Part shown: positions 7,647-17,496 of the stretch, in pieces
How the letters are laid out: the number at the start of each line of letters is the position of its first letter
How positions within the stretch are numbered: position 1 is the first letter of the stretch
DNA from: Altererythrobacter sp.
GTDB lineage: Bacteria; Pseudomonadota; Alphaproteobacteria; Sphingomonadales; Sphingomonadaceae
Length of the DNA: 64,000 bases
Direction: 5' to 3'
NCBI GenBank assembly: GCA_017308255.1
Contig: JAFKFN010000008.1
Location: 1 to 64,000, forward strand
Program-made: the position numbers and the translations under genes
The notes under the pieces: generated by a model
The model's input: the letters and a program-made list of their open reading frames with translations, nothing else
The model's database searches: none
Told to the model about the DNA's origin: nothing

Positions 7647-10600
7647 ATGAACATTTCGCGCTTCTTCATCGACCGGCCGATCTTCGCCGCGGTCATTGCG
7701 GTGGTCATCACGCTGATCGGCGCCTTCGCCTTTCCGCAGCTGCCGCTGTCGCAATATCCCGAGATCGCGCCGCCAACGATCGTGATTTCCGCCCCCTATC
7801 CGGGCGCATCGTCGGAAACGATCGCCGAGACAGTGGCCGCGCCGCTGGAGCAGGAGATCAACGGCGTCGAGAACATGCTCTATATCCAGAGCTCCTCGAC
7901 CCAGGGCCAGGCGCAGATCACCGTCACCTTCGAGCCGGGAACCGATCTCGATGCGGCGCAGGTGCTGGTGCAGAACCGCGTGCGCCTGGCCGAACCGCGC
8001 CTGCCCGAGCAGACTCGCCAGGTGGGCGTGACGGTCAACAAGCAGTCGACCGGCTTCCTGCTGATCGCCACGCTGACGGCGCAGGAAGGCTCTGGCCTCA
8101 ACATCGATTATGTCGGCAACTATGCCCAGACCGTGATCCGCGACCGCCTGCTGCGCCTGCAAGGCGTGGGCGACGTCAACGTGTTCGGCGGCGGCAACTA
8201 TTCGATGCGGGTGTGGATCGATCCCGACCGCGCCGCCAGCCGCGACCTGACCACCACGGAAATCGTCGCCGCGCTTCGCGCGCAGAACATGCAGGTGGCC
8301 GGCGGATCGCTGGGCCAGGCGACCAATGACCCGAGCAATGCGGCCTTCGAGATGCCGGTCGACGTGCAGGGCCGCCTGGGCACGGCGGACGAATTCGCCG
8401 ACGTGGTGCTGAAATCCGATCCCGCGACCGGATCGATCACCCGCCTGCGCGACGTGGCGCGGGTGGAACTGGGCAACCAGGATTACGGCATCCGCGCGTT
8501 CTACAACGGCGAGCGCAGCGTGGCCCTGGCGGTGATCGAGCAGCCGGGCGCCAATGCGCTCGACGCCGCGGCGCTGGTGGAGCAGGAACTGAAGGACCTG
8601 GCCACCGAGTTCCCCAAGGGCCTGACTTACGCCACGCCCTACAACCCGACGGAATTCGTTCAGGCATCGGTGGAATCGGTGCAGGACACCCTGCTGGAAG
8701 CGGTCGTGCTGGTGGTGCTGGTGATCCTGGCCTTCCTGCAGACCTGGCGGGCGGCGATCATCCCGATCATCGCCATACCGATCGCGCTGGTCGGCACGTT
8801 CGCGGTGCAGCTGGCGTTGGGATTCTCGATCAATTCGCTGTCGCTGTTCGCCCTGGTGCTGGCGGTGGGCATCGTGGTGGACGATGCCATCGTGGTGGTC
8901 GAAGCGGTGGAAAAGCACGTGCGCGAGGGGCTTCCCCCCCGCGCGGCGGCGCACAAGACCATGGAGGAAGTGTCCGGCGCGCTGATCGCGATCGGTCTGG
9001 TGCTGATCTCGGTGTTCGTCCCCACCGCGATGACGCCCGGCATCCCCGGCATCTTCTATCGCCAGTTCGCGGTGACGATCGCCGCGGCGGCGGCGATCTC
9101 GCTGATCGTCTCGCTGACGCTTTCGCCCGCGCTGGCCGCCCTGCTGCTGAAGCCGCACGAGCCGGGCCATGTCGATCAGGGGCCGCGCTTCCTGCGGCCG
9201 CTGCGCGTGGGCATGGAAAAGTTCAACCAGGGGTTCGACTGGCTGTCCGACCGCTATGGCCGGCTGACCGCCCGCACCGTGCGCATGACCACGATCATGC
9301 TGGTGATCTATGCCGGGCTGCTGGCGCTGACCGGATGGCGGCTGACCGATACGCCTACCGGCTTCATCCCGGAACAGGACCAGGGCATCCTGATCGGCGT
9401 GGTGCAGATGCCGCCGGGCGCCTCGCTCGACCGGACGAACGAAGTGCTCGACAAGGCGTTCGAAACCGCGATCAAGCAGGAAGGCGTGGAAGCGGCGATC
9501 TATCTCGCCGGCCTCGACGGCACCACGCAGGCGACCTCGTCCAATTCCGGCACGATCTTCATGCGGCTGAAGGACTGGTCGGAACGCGGCAGCGATCTCA
9601 GCGCCGATGCGCTGGCCGGGGTGCTGACCGGGAAGTTCGCCGCGCTGACCGACCAGGGCAATATCTTCATGGTCTCACCGCCCACGGTGCGCGGCCTCGG
9701 CAACGGCAGCGGGTTCGTGATGATGGTGCAGGATCGCGGGGGCGCCGGATATCGCGCGCTGGAGCAGACCGCCGGCCCGCTGATGGGCGCGGCCGCCCAG
9801 CAGCCCGACCAGCTGGCCCAGGTCTATACCACCTTCAACACCGGCACGCCGCGCGTGCGCACGGATGTCGACCGCGACCGGGCGCAGCTGCTGGGCGTGC
9901 AGCCTTCGCAAGTGTTCGACGCGCTGGGCACTTACCTGGGCTCCACTTACGTCAACGACTTCAACCTGGCGGGCCGCACCTATCGGGTGACCGCCCAGGC
10001 GGAGCCCTATGCGCGCGACGACGCCACCGACATCGGCCGGCTTCAGGTCCGTTCGTCCAGCGGGGCGATGGTGCCCTTGTCCTCCCTGGCGACGCTGAGC
10101 GACGACAGCGGCCCGGCGCGGGTGATCCGTTACAACCTGTTCCCCGCCTATGAATTGCAGGGGCAGGCGGCGCCGGGCGTGTCTTCCGGGCAGGCGCTGG
10201 AAGCCATGGAGCAGATCGCGGCCAGCGCGCTGCCCGATGGCTTCGGCTATGAATGGACGGGCCTCGCCTATCAGGAAAAGGCCGCCGGCAGCAGCGCGGG
10301 GCTGGTCTTCGCGATGGCGGTGGTGTTCGTGTTCCTGGTGCTGGCGGCGCAGTACGAATCGCTGACCCTGCCGCTGGCGGTGATCCTGATCGTGCCGATG
10401 TGCATCCTCGCCGCGATGATCGGGGTGAACATCCGCGGCATGGACAACAATATCCTGACCCAGGTGGGCCTGGTGGTGCTGATCGCGCTGGCGGCCAAGA
10501 ACGCGATCCTGATCGTGGAATTCGCCAAGCAGCGCGAGGAAATGGGAATGCGGCGCTATCAGGCGGCGATCGCCGCCGCCCGCGCGCGCCTGCGCCCGAT

Positions 10601-10856
10601 CCTGATGACCAGCTTCGCCTTCATCTTCGGCGTAACCCCGCTGGCCATCGCCAGCGGGCCGGGCGCGGAGATGCGGCAATCGCTGGGCACGGCGGTGGTC
10701 TTCGGCATGCTGGGCGTGACGGTCTTCGGCCTCATCTTCACGCCGGTGTTCTTCGTGGTGTCGCGCCGGTTCGGCCGGGCGATGCGCTATCGCCGGCTCA
10801 AGGGGCAGCACGCGGCGCGGACAAGGCATCGTATCCCGGCGGGAGAAGCGGCATGA
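7647..10856 (+). CDS. RND multidrug efflux permease (AcrB/MexB-like, HAE1)
   Basis: A 1069-residue inner-membrane proton-driven transporter of normal HAE1 length. It opens MNISRFFIDRPIFAAVIAVV. Transmembrane helix 4 has the proton-relay pair D412-D413 in GIVVDDAIVVVEAVE; helix 10 has the partner lysine in ALAAKNAILIVEFAKQ. Both large periplasmic porter loops are present (PGAASETIAE-like and GFGYEWTGLAYQE segments). It starts three bases after the adaptor stop, and its own stop overlaps the next ATG. Substrates cannot be read, but hydrophobic drugs or aromatics are typical for the family. Confidence 0.95.
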   Translation: MNISRFFIDRPIFAAVIAVVITLIGAFAFPQLPLSQYPEIAPPTIVISAPYPGASSETIAETVAAPLEQEINGVENMLYIQSSSTQGQAQITVTFEPGTDLDAAQVLVQNRVRLAEPRLPEQTRQVGVTVNKQSTGFLLIATLTAQEGSGLNIDYVGNYAQTVIRDRLLRLQGVGDVNVFGGGNYSMRVWIDPDRAASRDLTTTEIVAALRAQNMQVAGGSLGQATNDPSNAAFEMPVDVQGRLGTADEFADVVLKSDPATGSITRLRDVARVELGNQDYGIRAFYNGERSVALAVIEQPGANALDAAALVEQELKDLATEFPKGLTYATPYNPTEFVQASVESVQDTLLEAVVLVVLVILAFLQTWRAAIIPIIAIPIALVGTFAVQLALGFSINSLSLFALVLAVGIVVDDAIVVVEAVEKHVREGLPPRAAAHKTMEEVSGALIAIGLVLISVFVPTAMTPGIPGIFYRQFAVTIAAAAAISLIVSLTLSPALAALLLKPHEPGHVDQGPRFLRPLRVGMEKFNQGFDWLSDRYGRLTARTVRMTTIMLVIYAGLLALTGWRLTDTPTGFIPEQDQGILIGVVQMPPGASLDRTNEVLDKAFETAIKQEGVEAAIYLAGLDGTTQATSSNSGTIFMRLKDWSERGSDLSADALAGVLTGKFAALTDQGNIFMVSPPTVRGLGNGSGFVMMVQDRGGAGYRALEQTAGPLMGAAAQQPDQLAQVYTTFNTGTPRVRTDVDRDRAQLLGVQPSQVFDALGTYLGSTYVNDFNLAGRTYRVTAQAEPYARDDATDIGRLQVRSSSGAMVPLSSLATLSDDSGPARVIRYNLFPAYELQGQAAPGVSSGQALEAMEQIAASALPDGFGYEWTGLAYQEKAAGSSAGLVFAMAVVFVFLVLAAQYESLTLPLAVILIVPMCILAAMIGVNIRGMDNNILTQVGLVVLIALAAKNAILIVEFAKQREEMGMRRYQAAIAAARARLRPILMTSFAFIFGVTPLAIASGPGAEMRQSLGTAVVFGMLGVTVFGLIFTPVFFVVSRRFGRAMRYRRLKGQHAARTRHRIPAGEAA

Positions 10857-12268
10857 TCAAGCGGTTGCTCCCCCTCCTCGCCGCGTCGAGCCTGCTTGGC
10901 GCCTGCGCGGCGGTCGGCCCGGATTACCGGTCCGCCTTGCCGGAAGCGACGGCGCGGGCATCGCTGGATGCCTCCGGCGCGGGCGTGTTCACGCCCGAGG
11001 AACCGGCCGGCGACTGGTGGCGCCTGTATGACGATCCCCGGCTCGACGCGCTGGTCGCCCAGGCGCTGGACGCCAATACCGACTTGCGCGCCGCGGCCGC
11101 CAACCTGGCCCAGGCACGGGCGGTGCTGCGCGAGACCCGCACCGGGCAGTTGCCGAGCACGACCCTGTCCGCCGGGGGCACCTATGGCCGCCAGTCCGCC
11201 GCGGCGCAGGGGCAATCGACCGCGCTGCCCGACGGCGAGCTTTATGATGCCGGGCTGGACGTGGGATACCAGATCGACCTGTTCGGCAAGGTCCGCCGGG
11301 CAGTGGAAGCGAGCCGGGCCGACGCGGAGGCCATGCAGGCGGCCTATGACCTGACGCGCATCAGCGTGGTGGCCGAAACCGTGCGCGCGTATGCCGATAT
11401 CTGCAATGCCGGGCGGCAGCTGGAAGTCGCGCGCCGCAGCGTGGAAGTGCAGGAACGCACCTTCGACCTGACCGAACGGCTGTTCGAAGGCGGGCGGGCC
11501 ACGGCGCTGGAGACGAACCAGGCCGGCGCCCTGCTGGAACAGACCCGCGCGGATATCCCCACGCTGGAAGCGCGGCAGCAGACCGCGCTCTATCGGCTGG
11601 CGGTGCTGACCGGGCGGCCGCCAGCCGAATTTCCGCGCGATCTGGCGGCCTGCGCCACGTCGCTGACGCTGGACCGGGCGATCCCGGTGGGTGACGGCGC
11701 CGGCCTGCTGAGCCGCCGGCCCGACGTGCGCGCCGCCGAGCGGCGCCTGGCCGCGGCGACCGCGCGGATCGGCGTGGCCACGGCCGACCTCTATCCGAGC
11801 ATCTCCCTCGGCGGGTCCATCGGCACGACGGCGGGCTCTCTGGGCGACATCACCTCGGGCGCGGCCTTCCGTTACAGCATCGGGCCGCTGATCTCGTGGA
11901 GCTTCCCCAACGTGGCCGTGGCCCGCGCGCGCATCGCGCAGGCCGAAGCCGCGCAGCAGGCGGCGCTGGCGGAATTCGACGGGGCCTGGCTGGGCGCGCT
12001 GGGCGAGACCGAAAGCGCGCTGACCCAATATGCCCGCGGGCTGGACCGGGTGGCCGCGCTGAACCGGGGGGCCGAGCAGGCGCGCGAAGCCGCCCGAATC
12101 GCCCGCCTGCGCTATGAAGCCGGGCGCGAAAGCTTCCAAGTGGTGCTGGATGCCGAACGCCAGCTGGCCGCGACCGAGGCGGCGCTGACCCAGGCCGAAG
12201 GGCAGCTTTCGACCAGCCTCGTCTCTCTGTTCCTCGCCCTGGGTGGCGGCTGGCAGGACGCCGGCTGA
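10853..12268 (+). CDS. RND efflux outer-membrane lipoprotein (NodT/OprM family)
   Basis: A 471-residue TolC-like channel. Lipobox LGAC after a short signal, then CAAVGPDY, the standard NodT start. Two repeated helical halves each carry a long ALxQARA-type helix (DTLRAAAANLAQARAVL-like and a later RIAQAEAAQQAALAEF). Its ATG overlaps the permease stop (ATGA), completing the tripartite pump. Confidence 0.93.
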   Translation: MIKRLLPLLAASSLLGACAAVGPDYRSALPEATARASLDASGAGVFTPEEPAGDWWRLYDDPRLDALVAQALDANTDLRAAAANLAQARAVLRETRTGQLPSTTLSAGGTYGRQSAAAQGQSTALPDGELYDAGLDVGYQIDLFGKVRRAVEASRADAEAMQAAYDLTRISVVAETVRAYADICNAGRQLEVARRSVEVQERTFDLTERLFEGGRATALETNQAGALLEQTRADIPTLEARQQTALYRLAVLTGRPPAEFPRDLAACATSLTLDRAIPVGDGAGLLSRRPDVRAAERRLAAATARIGVATADLYPSISLGGSIGTTAGSLGDITSGAAFRYSIGPLISWSFPNVAVARARIAQAEAAQQAALAEFDGAWLGALGETESALTQYARGLDRVAALNRGAEQAREAARIARLRYEAGRESFQVVLDAERQLAATEAALTQAEGQLSTSLVSLFLALGGGWQDAG

Positions 12269-12336
12269 CGGCCTGACGGCGGCATGAAGCCGGCCGCCGG
12301 GCAACGAAAGCGCGGGTGGGTCGTTTCGTCCTTGCC

Positions 12337-12374
12337 GATCGTCTTCCGCCGCGAACCGGCGGCGGAAGACGATC
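12337..12374 (+). promoter_or_regulatory. Long perfect hairpin just before the Dps-like gene
   Basis: GATCGTCTTCCGCCGC pairs exactly with GCGGCGGAAGACGATC across a six-base loop (GAACCG). Outside it the pairing continues imperfectly (TTTCGTC with GACGAAA). It ends 19 bases before the next start codon and just ahead of AAGGACAAGG. It could terminate the efflux transcript, although no U-run follows, or control translation of the ferritin mRNA. Confidence 0.7.
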
Positions 12375-12393
12375 GCAGACGAAAGGACAAGGC

Positions 12394-12918
12394 ATGGCAA
12401 AATCAACCAGACCCAAGGCATCATCGAGCAAAGTCGAAAGCGACGGGGGCACCCTCAACACAAGCGTACCCAAAGAGGCCCGGGAACAGGTCGCCGAAGC
12501 ACTGACCAAGGCCGTGGCCGACAGCTACACGCTCTATGCCAAGACGCTGGGCGTTCACTGGAACGTCCAGGGGCGCGATTTCTTCGGGCTGCACAAGCTG
12601 ACCGACGCCCAGTATAACGAGCTGCACACGGCGGCCGACGCGCTGGCCGAACGCATCCGCGCGCTGGGCAAGCTGGCGCCGACCGGCAGCGAGACCTTCC
12701 GCGCGCTGACGGTGATCGAGAACGAGGCGCCGCACAAGCCGACGCAGCAAATGATCGCCGAGCTGGCCCGCGACAACGAGGCGGTGGCGCGGCGGATGAG
12801 CGAGTTCGCCGAGCTGGCCGACGAGGCCGGCGACCTGTTCACGCACGACATGCTGGTGGCGCGCATCGGCGTCCACGAGGAAAACGCGTGGATGCTGCGA
12901 TCGAGCCTGGGGGAATAG
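12394..12918 (+). CDS. Dps-like ferritin (DNA-protection protein)
   Basis: A 174-residue Dps/ferritin-like protein. Lys/Ser-rich N-terminal tail (MAKSTRPKASSSK), then the four-helix bundle with ferroxidase residues in LGVHWNVQGRDFFGLHKLTD and YNELHTAADALAERI. Dps proteins form 12-mers that bind DNA and oxidise Fe(II) with H2O2, limiting Fenton damage. The basic tail suggests DNA binding. The ATG is set by AAGGACAAGG and the family start. A second, different Dps lies at 17497. Confidence 0.88.
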   Translation: MAKSTRPKASSSKVESDGGTLNTSVPKEAREQVAEALTKAVADSYTLYAKTLGVHWNVQGRDFFGLHKLTDAQYNELHTAADALAERIRALGKLAPTGSETFRALTVIENEAPHKPTQQMIAELARDNEAVARRMSEFAELADEAGDLFTHDMLVARIGVHEENAWMLRSSLGE

Positions 12919-12942
12919 CGGGAACCCCGCAGATGCGGAACC

Positions 12943-12960
12943 AACCGGCCGGCGCCGGTT
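12943..12960 (+). terminator. Short GC-rich hairpin after the Dps-like gene
   Basis: AACCGGC and GCCGGTT pair across CGGC, 24 bases after the stop codon. No U-run follows, so termination is only possible, not shown. Confidence 0.35.
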
Positions 12961-13025
12961 TGAAGTAGGCGGAGCAGGGCGGCGCTTTCCCGCGGAAAAG
13001 CGCTTGCGCAACAGGGAGCACCGCA

Positions 13026-15428
13026 GTGTCCGACACCGATGTCACACCCCCCCGAAACCGCTCGCTGATCCTCATTGTGCTGGGCGCCGTGCTGGCGCTG
13101 ATCGGCGTGGTGCTGGCGGTGGGCGGGGCTTGGCTCGCCGTGATCGGCGGCTCCGCCTACTACCTGCTCGCCGGGCTCGGACTGCTGGCATCGGGCGCGC
13201 TGCTGATCCGGGGGCGGGCCTGGGGCGCCTGGCTCTACCTGATCGTCTTTGCGCTCACCGTGCTCTGGGCGTTCTGGGAGTCCAGCCTCGACGGATGGGC
13301 GCTGATTCCCAGGATCGTCGGGCCGGCCGTGCTGGCGGTGCTCGTGGTGCTCGCCCTGCCCCTGCTGCTGCCGGATCGGTGGAAATGGCGCATGGCGCTG
13401 GGCGGCGCGGCGGCCATCGTCGTCGTGCTGGTGGGCGGGGGCGTGCTGATCGCCCTCGCCAACAAGCCGGCCGCGCCGACATGGCCGAGCCCGGTCACCG
13501 CGGCTCTGAGCGATCCGGCGCCGATGCAGGTCGGGGCCGACTGGCCGGCCTATGGCGGGACCGAAAGCGCCCGCCGCTTCTCGCCGCTGGCGCAGATCAC
13601 GCCGGCGAACGTCAAGCAGCTCCAGCGCGCCTGGTCCTATCACACCGGAGAGCTGCCCAAGGAACGGTGGGGCGCCGAGACCACCCCGCTGAAGATCGGC
13701 GACACGCTTTATCTCTGCACCGGCATGAACGTGATGATCGCGCTGGACCCGCTGACCGGGAAGGAGCGTTGGCGGCATGATCCCAAGGTTTCGGCGGAAT
13801 GGATCCCCTACACCGCCGCCTGCCGGGGCGTGACCTATTTCGCGGTTCCCGGCGCCGATCCGAACGCGGCCTGCGCCACTCGCGTGATCGAAGGCACGCT
13901 GGACGGCCGGATCATCGCGGTCGACACGCGGACCGGCGCCCCCTGCCAGGGGTTCGGCACCGGCGGACAGGTGGACATCAAGCTGGGCATGGGCCGGGTC
14001 GATCCCGGCATGGTTTCCATCACATCGCCCCCGACGATCGTGCGCGGGGTGATCGTGACCGGCCACCAGGTGCTCGACGGCCAGCGGCGCGACGCGCCGT
14101 CGGGCGTGATCCAGGGCTACGACGCCGTCACCGGCGCGCTGCGCTGGGCCTGGGACCTCGAAAATCCCGACTGGAGCGGCGAGCCGCCGGAAGGGCAGAC
14201 TTACGCGCGCGGCACGCCCAACATGTGGACCACCGCCAGCGGCGACGAGCAGCTTGGGCTGGTCTACCTGCCGATGGGCAATTCGGCGGTGGATTACTGG
14301 AGTTCCACCCGGCGGCCGGAAGAGAACCGCTATGCCACCTCGCTGGTGGCGCTGGATGTCACCACGGGCAAGCCGCGCTGGCATTTCCAGGCGGTGCACA
14401 AGGACGTGTGGGATTACGACTTCGGCGGCCAGGCGACGCTGGTCGATTTCCCCGTGGGGGCCGGCCGGGTGCCGGCGCTGGTCCTGCCGAGCAAGCAGGG
14501 CGACATCTATATCCTCGACCGGCGGACCGGCCAGCCGCTGTTCCCGGTGCAGGAACGGCGGGTTCCGCAAGGCGGCGTGGAGCCGGAGCAGCGATCACCC
14601 ACCCAGCCCTTCTCCACTTATCACACCCTGGCCTTCCCGACTCTGACGGAGCGGGACATGTGGGGCATGTCGCCGATCGACCAGATGATCTGCCGCATCC
14701 AGTTCCGCCGGGCCGCCTATGAAGGCCCCTACACGCCGCCGGTGGCCGACCGCCGGTCCGTCGAATACCCCGGCTATAACGGCGGCACCGATTGGGGCGG
14801 CGTGGCGGTGGATCCCGTTAGCGGGGTGATCGTGGTCAATTACAACAACATGCCCAACTATGTGCGTCTGGTGCCGCGGGCAAAGGCGGATCGCATGGGC
14901 TGGGCGCCGCGCGGCGAAGCGCGCGGGGGCAGCATGGGCGAAGGTGCGGAGGGCGCGGGCGACCCGCAATGGGGGGCGCCCTATGCGGTGGACGTCAACG
15001 CCGGCTGGCGGCTGCCGCTTACCGGCCTGCTATGCAAACAGCCGCCCTATGGCGGCATCCGCGCCATCGAACTGGCCACCGGCCGCACGATCTGGGACCG
15101 GCCGCTGGGCACCGCGCGCCGGAACGGGCCGTTCGGTATCCCTTCGATGCTGCCCATGACCATCGGCACGCCCAACAACGGCGGCGCGGTGGTGACGGCC
15201 GGCGGCGTGGTATTCATCGCCGCGGCGACCGACAACCTGATCCGGGCGATCGACCTGAAGACCGGCGAAACGCTGTGGCAGGATGCCCTGCCCGCCGGCG
15301 GCCAGGCGACCCCCATGGTCTATGAGGCGAACGGGCGGCAATTCCTGGTGATCATGGCCGGCGGGCACCACTTCATGGAAACGCCGGTGGGGGATGAGCT
15401 GATCGCCTATGCGTTGCCTGCAAAGTGA
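13026..15428 (+). CDS. Membrane-bound PQQ-dependent dehydrogenase (glucose/quinate/shikimate family)
   Basis: An 800-residue quinoprotein of the Gcd/QuiA type. Residues about 13-150 form five transmembrane helices, then a periplasmic eight-bladed PQQ propeller. Visible signs are DWPAYGGTESARRFSPLAQI at the propeller start, repeated W-motif blades (FQAVHKDVWDYD, YNGGTDWGGVAVDP), and a late GGVVFIAAATDNLIRA blade. It would oxidise a sugar or cyclic polyol in the periplasm and pass electrons to ubiquinone. GTG start with GGGAG upstream. No quinate genes are adjacent, so glucose is the default guess; the substrate is not settled. Confidence 0.9.
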   Translation: MSDTDVTPPRNRSLILIVLGAVLALIGVVLAVGGAWLAVIGGSAYYLLAGLGLLASGALLIRGRAWGAWLYLIVFALTVLWAFWESSLDGWALIPRIVGPAVLAVLVVLALPLLLPDRWKWRMALGGAAAIVVVLVGGGVLIALANKPAAPTWPSPVTAALSDPAPMQVGADWPAYGGTESARRFSPLAQITPANVKQLQRAWSYHTGELPKERWGAETTPLKIGDTLYLCTGMNVMIALDPLTGKERWRHDPKVSAEWIPYTAACRGVTYFAVPGADPNAACATRVIEGTLDGRIIAVDTRTGAPCQGFGTGGQVDIKLGMGRVDPGMVSITSPPTIVRGVIVTGHQVLDGQRRDAPSGVIQGYDAVTGALRWAWDLENPDWSGEPPEGQTYARGTPNMWTTASGDEQLGLVYLPMGNSAVDYWSSTRRPEENRYATSLVALDVTTGKPRWHFQAVHKDVWDYDFGGQATLVDFPVGAGRVPALVLPSKQGDIYILDRRTGQPLFPVQERRVPQGGVEPEQRSPTQPFSTYHTLAFPTLTERDMWGMSPIDQMICRIQFRRAAYEGPYTPPVADRRSVEYPGYNGGTDWGGVAVDPVSGVIVVNYNNMPNYVRLVPRAKADRMGWAPRGEARGGSMGEGAEGAGDPQWGAPYAVDVNAGWRLPLTGLLCKQPPYGGIRAIELATGRTIWDRPLGTARRNGPFGIPSMLPMTIGTPNNGGAVVTAGGVVFIAAATDNLIRAIDLKTGETLWQDALPAGGQATPMVYEANGRQFLVIMAGGHHFMETPVGDELIAYALPAK

Positions 15429-15488
15429 GTGGGGGTGGCGGCAGGCTGTTGCCGCTGCCGGTTCAGAGTGTGATCGCTTAACCTTCTT

Positions 15489-15572
15489 CGTCATTGCGAG
15501 CGGAGCGAAGCAATCCAGGGCGGCAGTGCAATACGCCCTGGATTGCTTCGTCGCTTCGCTCCTCGCAATGAC
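15489..15572. repeat. Full-length dispersed hairpin repeat (REP-like)
   Basis: An 84-base element with near-perfect inverted arms. The left begins CGTCATTGCGAGCGGAGCG and runs through AAGCAATCCAGGGC; the right mirrors it (GCCCTGGATTGCTTCG... to CAATGACG). The loop is about 13 bases. It is the most complete copy in the window and lies between the convergent dehydrogenase and catalase genes. Confidence 0.92.
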
Positions 15573-15605
15573 GAGGGTTTGGGTGGTTCGCTTCTAGCAG
15601 TTCAA

Positions 15606-15641
15606 CGGGTTGGTGGTTTGGCGGGTTGGCGGGTTGGCGGG
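15606..15641 (+). repeat. Short tandem GGCGGGTT repeat
   Basis: Three clean copies of GGCGGGTT follow a degenerate GGTGGTTT unit in the gap between convergent genes. The remaining gap up to 15676 is C-rich, with related units on the other strand (CGCCTAACCGCCTTCCCGCC), giving a loose hairpin. Simple-sequence slippage is the likely origin. Confidence 0.65.
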
Positions 15642-15676
15642 TTGCGACTCGCCTAACCGCCTTCCCGCCTAGCCGC

Positions 15677-17176
15677 TTACCGCTCGCCCATGCCTTCCGC
15701 CGGCTGGGGCGCGGCGCCGGCGCGGACGCATTCCTCTATCCGGCGGCCGACATCGGCATCGATGCTCTTCCAATAGGCGAAGGCGCGGCTCAGTACCGGC
15801 TCGCGCACGCCGCCGAGCAGGCTGCCCGCCACCTGATCGACCAGCTTGGCGCGCTGATCGTCATTCATCACCTCGCGCACCAGGGTGCCCGGCTGGGTGA
15901 AGTCGTCATCCTCCGGACGCAGGGTGTAGGCGCTGCGGACCATGTCGCCATCGGCTTCCCAGTCATCGGCGACCGGGCCGGTCTCGTCCGCCCAGGGCCG
16001 CCCGCCGCTGTTGGGCACATAGACGGGCTCATTGCCGGAATGGTCATAGGCCATCTGGCCGTCGAACATGTAGGTGTTGACCGGAACCTTGGGCTTGTTG
16101 ACCGGCAACTGGTGGAAGTTGGTGCCGATGCGGTTCCGCTGCGCGTCGTTATAGGCGAAGGCGCGGCCGAGCAGCATCTTGTCGGGCGACAGGCCGATGC
16201 CGGGCACGGTGTTGCCGGGGGAGAAGGCCGCCTGCTCGATCTGGGCGAAGAAGTTCTCCGGGTTGCGGTTCAAGGTCATCGTGCCGACCGGGATCAGCGG
16301 ATAATCCTTGTGCGACCAGGTCTTGGTGAGGTCGAACGGGTTGATCCGATAGGTCTTCGCCTCGGCATAAGGCATGATCTGCACCGACAGGTCCCACACC
16401 GGATATTCGCCGCGCGAAATCGCCTGGAACAAGTCGCGGCGGTGGAAATCGGCATCGCTGCCGGCCATGTCCGCCGCTTCGGTGTTGCTGAAGAACTCCA
16501 TGCCCTGGCGGGTATGGAAGTGGTACTTGACCCAGAACTTCTCACCCCCGGCGTTCACCCACATGTAGGTGTGCGAGCCATAGCCGTTCATGTGCCGCCA
16601 GGTGCGCGGCAACCCGCGTTCGCCCATCAGATAGGTGACCTGGTGCGCGCTTTCTGGATTGTTGGTCCAGAAATCCCACTGCATGTGATTGTCGCGCAGG
16701 CCCGAATCCGGCAGGCGCTTCTGGCTGCGGATGAAGTGCGGGAACTTCATCGGATCGCGCACGAAGAAGACCGGCGTGTTGTTGCCGACCAGATCGTAGT
16801 TACCCTCCGTGGTGTAGAACTTGAGGGAGAACCCGCGCACGTCGCGCCAGGTGTCGGGGCTGCCCATCTCACCCGCCACGGTGGAGAAGCGGGCCAGCAT
16901 CTCCGTCTTCGCGCCCTTCTGGAACAGCGCGGCCTTGGTATAGGCCGATATATCCTCGGTCGTCTCGAAGACCCCGAACGCGCCCGCGCCCTTGGCGTGG
17001 GGCTGGCGCTCTGGCACTTTCTCGCGGTTGAAGTGCGCCATCTGCTCGAGGAAATGCACGTCGTGCAGCAGGATCGGGCCATCCGGGCCGATCGTCAGCG
17101 AATTGCGGTCACTCACGGATGGCGCGCCCGCGCCGGTGGTGGAAGCGACGGCCTGTTTCGTGCGCGTATCTGACAT
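15677..17176 (-). CDS. katA: Catalase (heme, small-subunit KatA type)
   Basis: A 499-residue monofunctional heme catalase of small-subunit length. Distal His60 lies in [15 protein letters not shown] and the distal Asn133 in [16 protein letters not shown]; the proximal heme tyrosine lies in [14 protein letters not shown]. SIHxxF-type and HWxFT-type positions appear as [21 protein letters not shown]. It removes H2O2 in the cytoplasm. The start at 17176 follows GAGAGGAG and matches family N-termini; the longer open frame upstream is non-homologous. A Dps gene lies upstream on the same strand. Confidence 0.93.
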   Translation of the reverse strand: MSDTRTKQAVASTTGAGAPSVSDRNSLTIGPDGPILLHDVHFLEQMAHFNREKVPERQPHAKGAGAFGVFETTEDISAYTKAALFQKGAKTEMLARFSTVAGEMGSPDTWRDVRGFSLKFYTTEGNYDLVGNNTPVFFVRDPMKFPHFIRSQKRLPDSGLRDNHMQWDFWTNNPESAHQVTYLMGERGLPRTWRHMNGYGSHTYMWVNAGGEKFWVKYHFHTRQGMEFFSNTEAADMAGSDADFHRRDLFQAISRGEYPVWDLSVQIMPYAEAKTYRINPFDLTKTWSHKDYPLIPVGTMTLNRNPENFFAQIEQAAFSPGNTVPGIGLSPDKMLLGRAFAYNDAQRNRIGTNFHQLPVNKPKVPVNTYMFDGQMAYDHSGNEPVYVPNSGGRPWADETGPVADDWEADGDMVRSAYTLRPEDDDFTQPGTLVREVMNDDQRAKLVDQVAGSLLGGVREPVLSRAFAYWKSIDADVGRRIEECVRAGAAPQPAEGMGER

Positions 17177-17496
17177 GATGGACAAGCTCCTCTCTCGTGT
17201 GCCGCTGGGAAGGCGCTTTGCCCGGTGTGCTTCATCCCAGTGGTGAAATCGCCTGGCAGTCTGCGGCCGGCCCCCCTTTCTGGCAACTCGATTAAAGCGA
17301 ACACACTGTTCTGGATTACCGATCAATGATGCAGGACAAAGACGGAGCCACGGCACACGCCGGCGGCGACGCGGCCGCAAGGCCGCGTGCTGACGTGAAG
17401 CGGGTTTCCGCGCGATAACGGCGCGGCTGTCGAAGGGCTGCCGTAACGGCGCCTCCGCCGCGAGGCAGCCCCGCCGGTCAGTGAGCGGTCCGTCGC
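17177..17496. other. Intergenic gap between dps and catalase
   Basis: 320 bases without a credible gene. It holds the catalase promoter region; an AT-richer patch lies at about 17285-17335 (ATTAAAGC, TTACCGATCAATGAT). No clear OxyR-type tetrad or terminator hairpin was seen. Confidence 0.5.

Noticed and set aside
6450-9170. A 906-residue open frame on the minus strand opposite the efflux genes
   Set aside because: It is antisense to two strongly recognised genes, rich in His/Arg/Gln as expected for a shadow frame in high-GC DNA, and shows no family pattern.
13026-15428. Assignment of the PQQ enzyme as quinate dehydrogenase
   Set aside because: No quinate or shikimate genes nearby; the substrate class is left open.
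15626-17173. A 515-residue plus-strand open frame opposite catalase
   Set aside because: Catalase on the minus strand has complete active-site motifs; the opposite frame has none.
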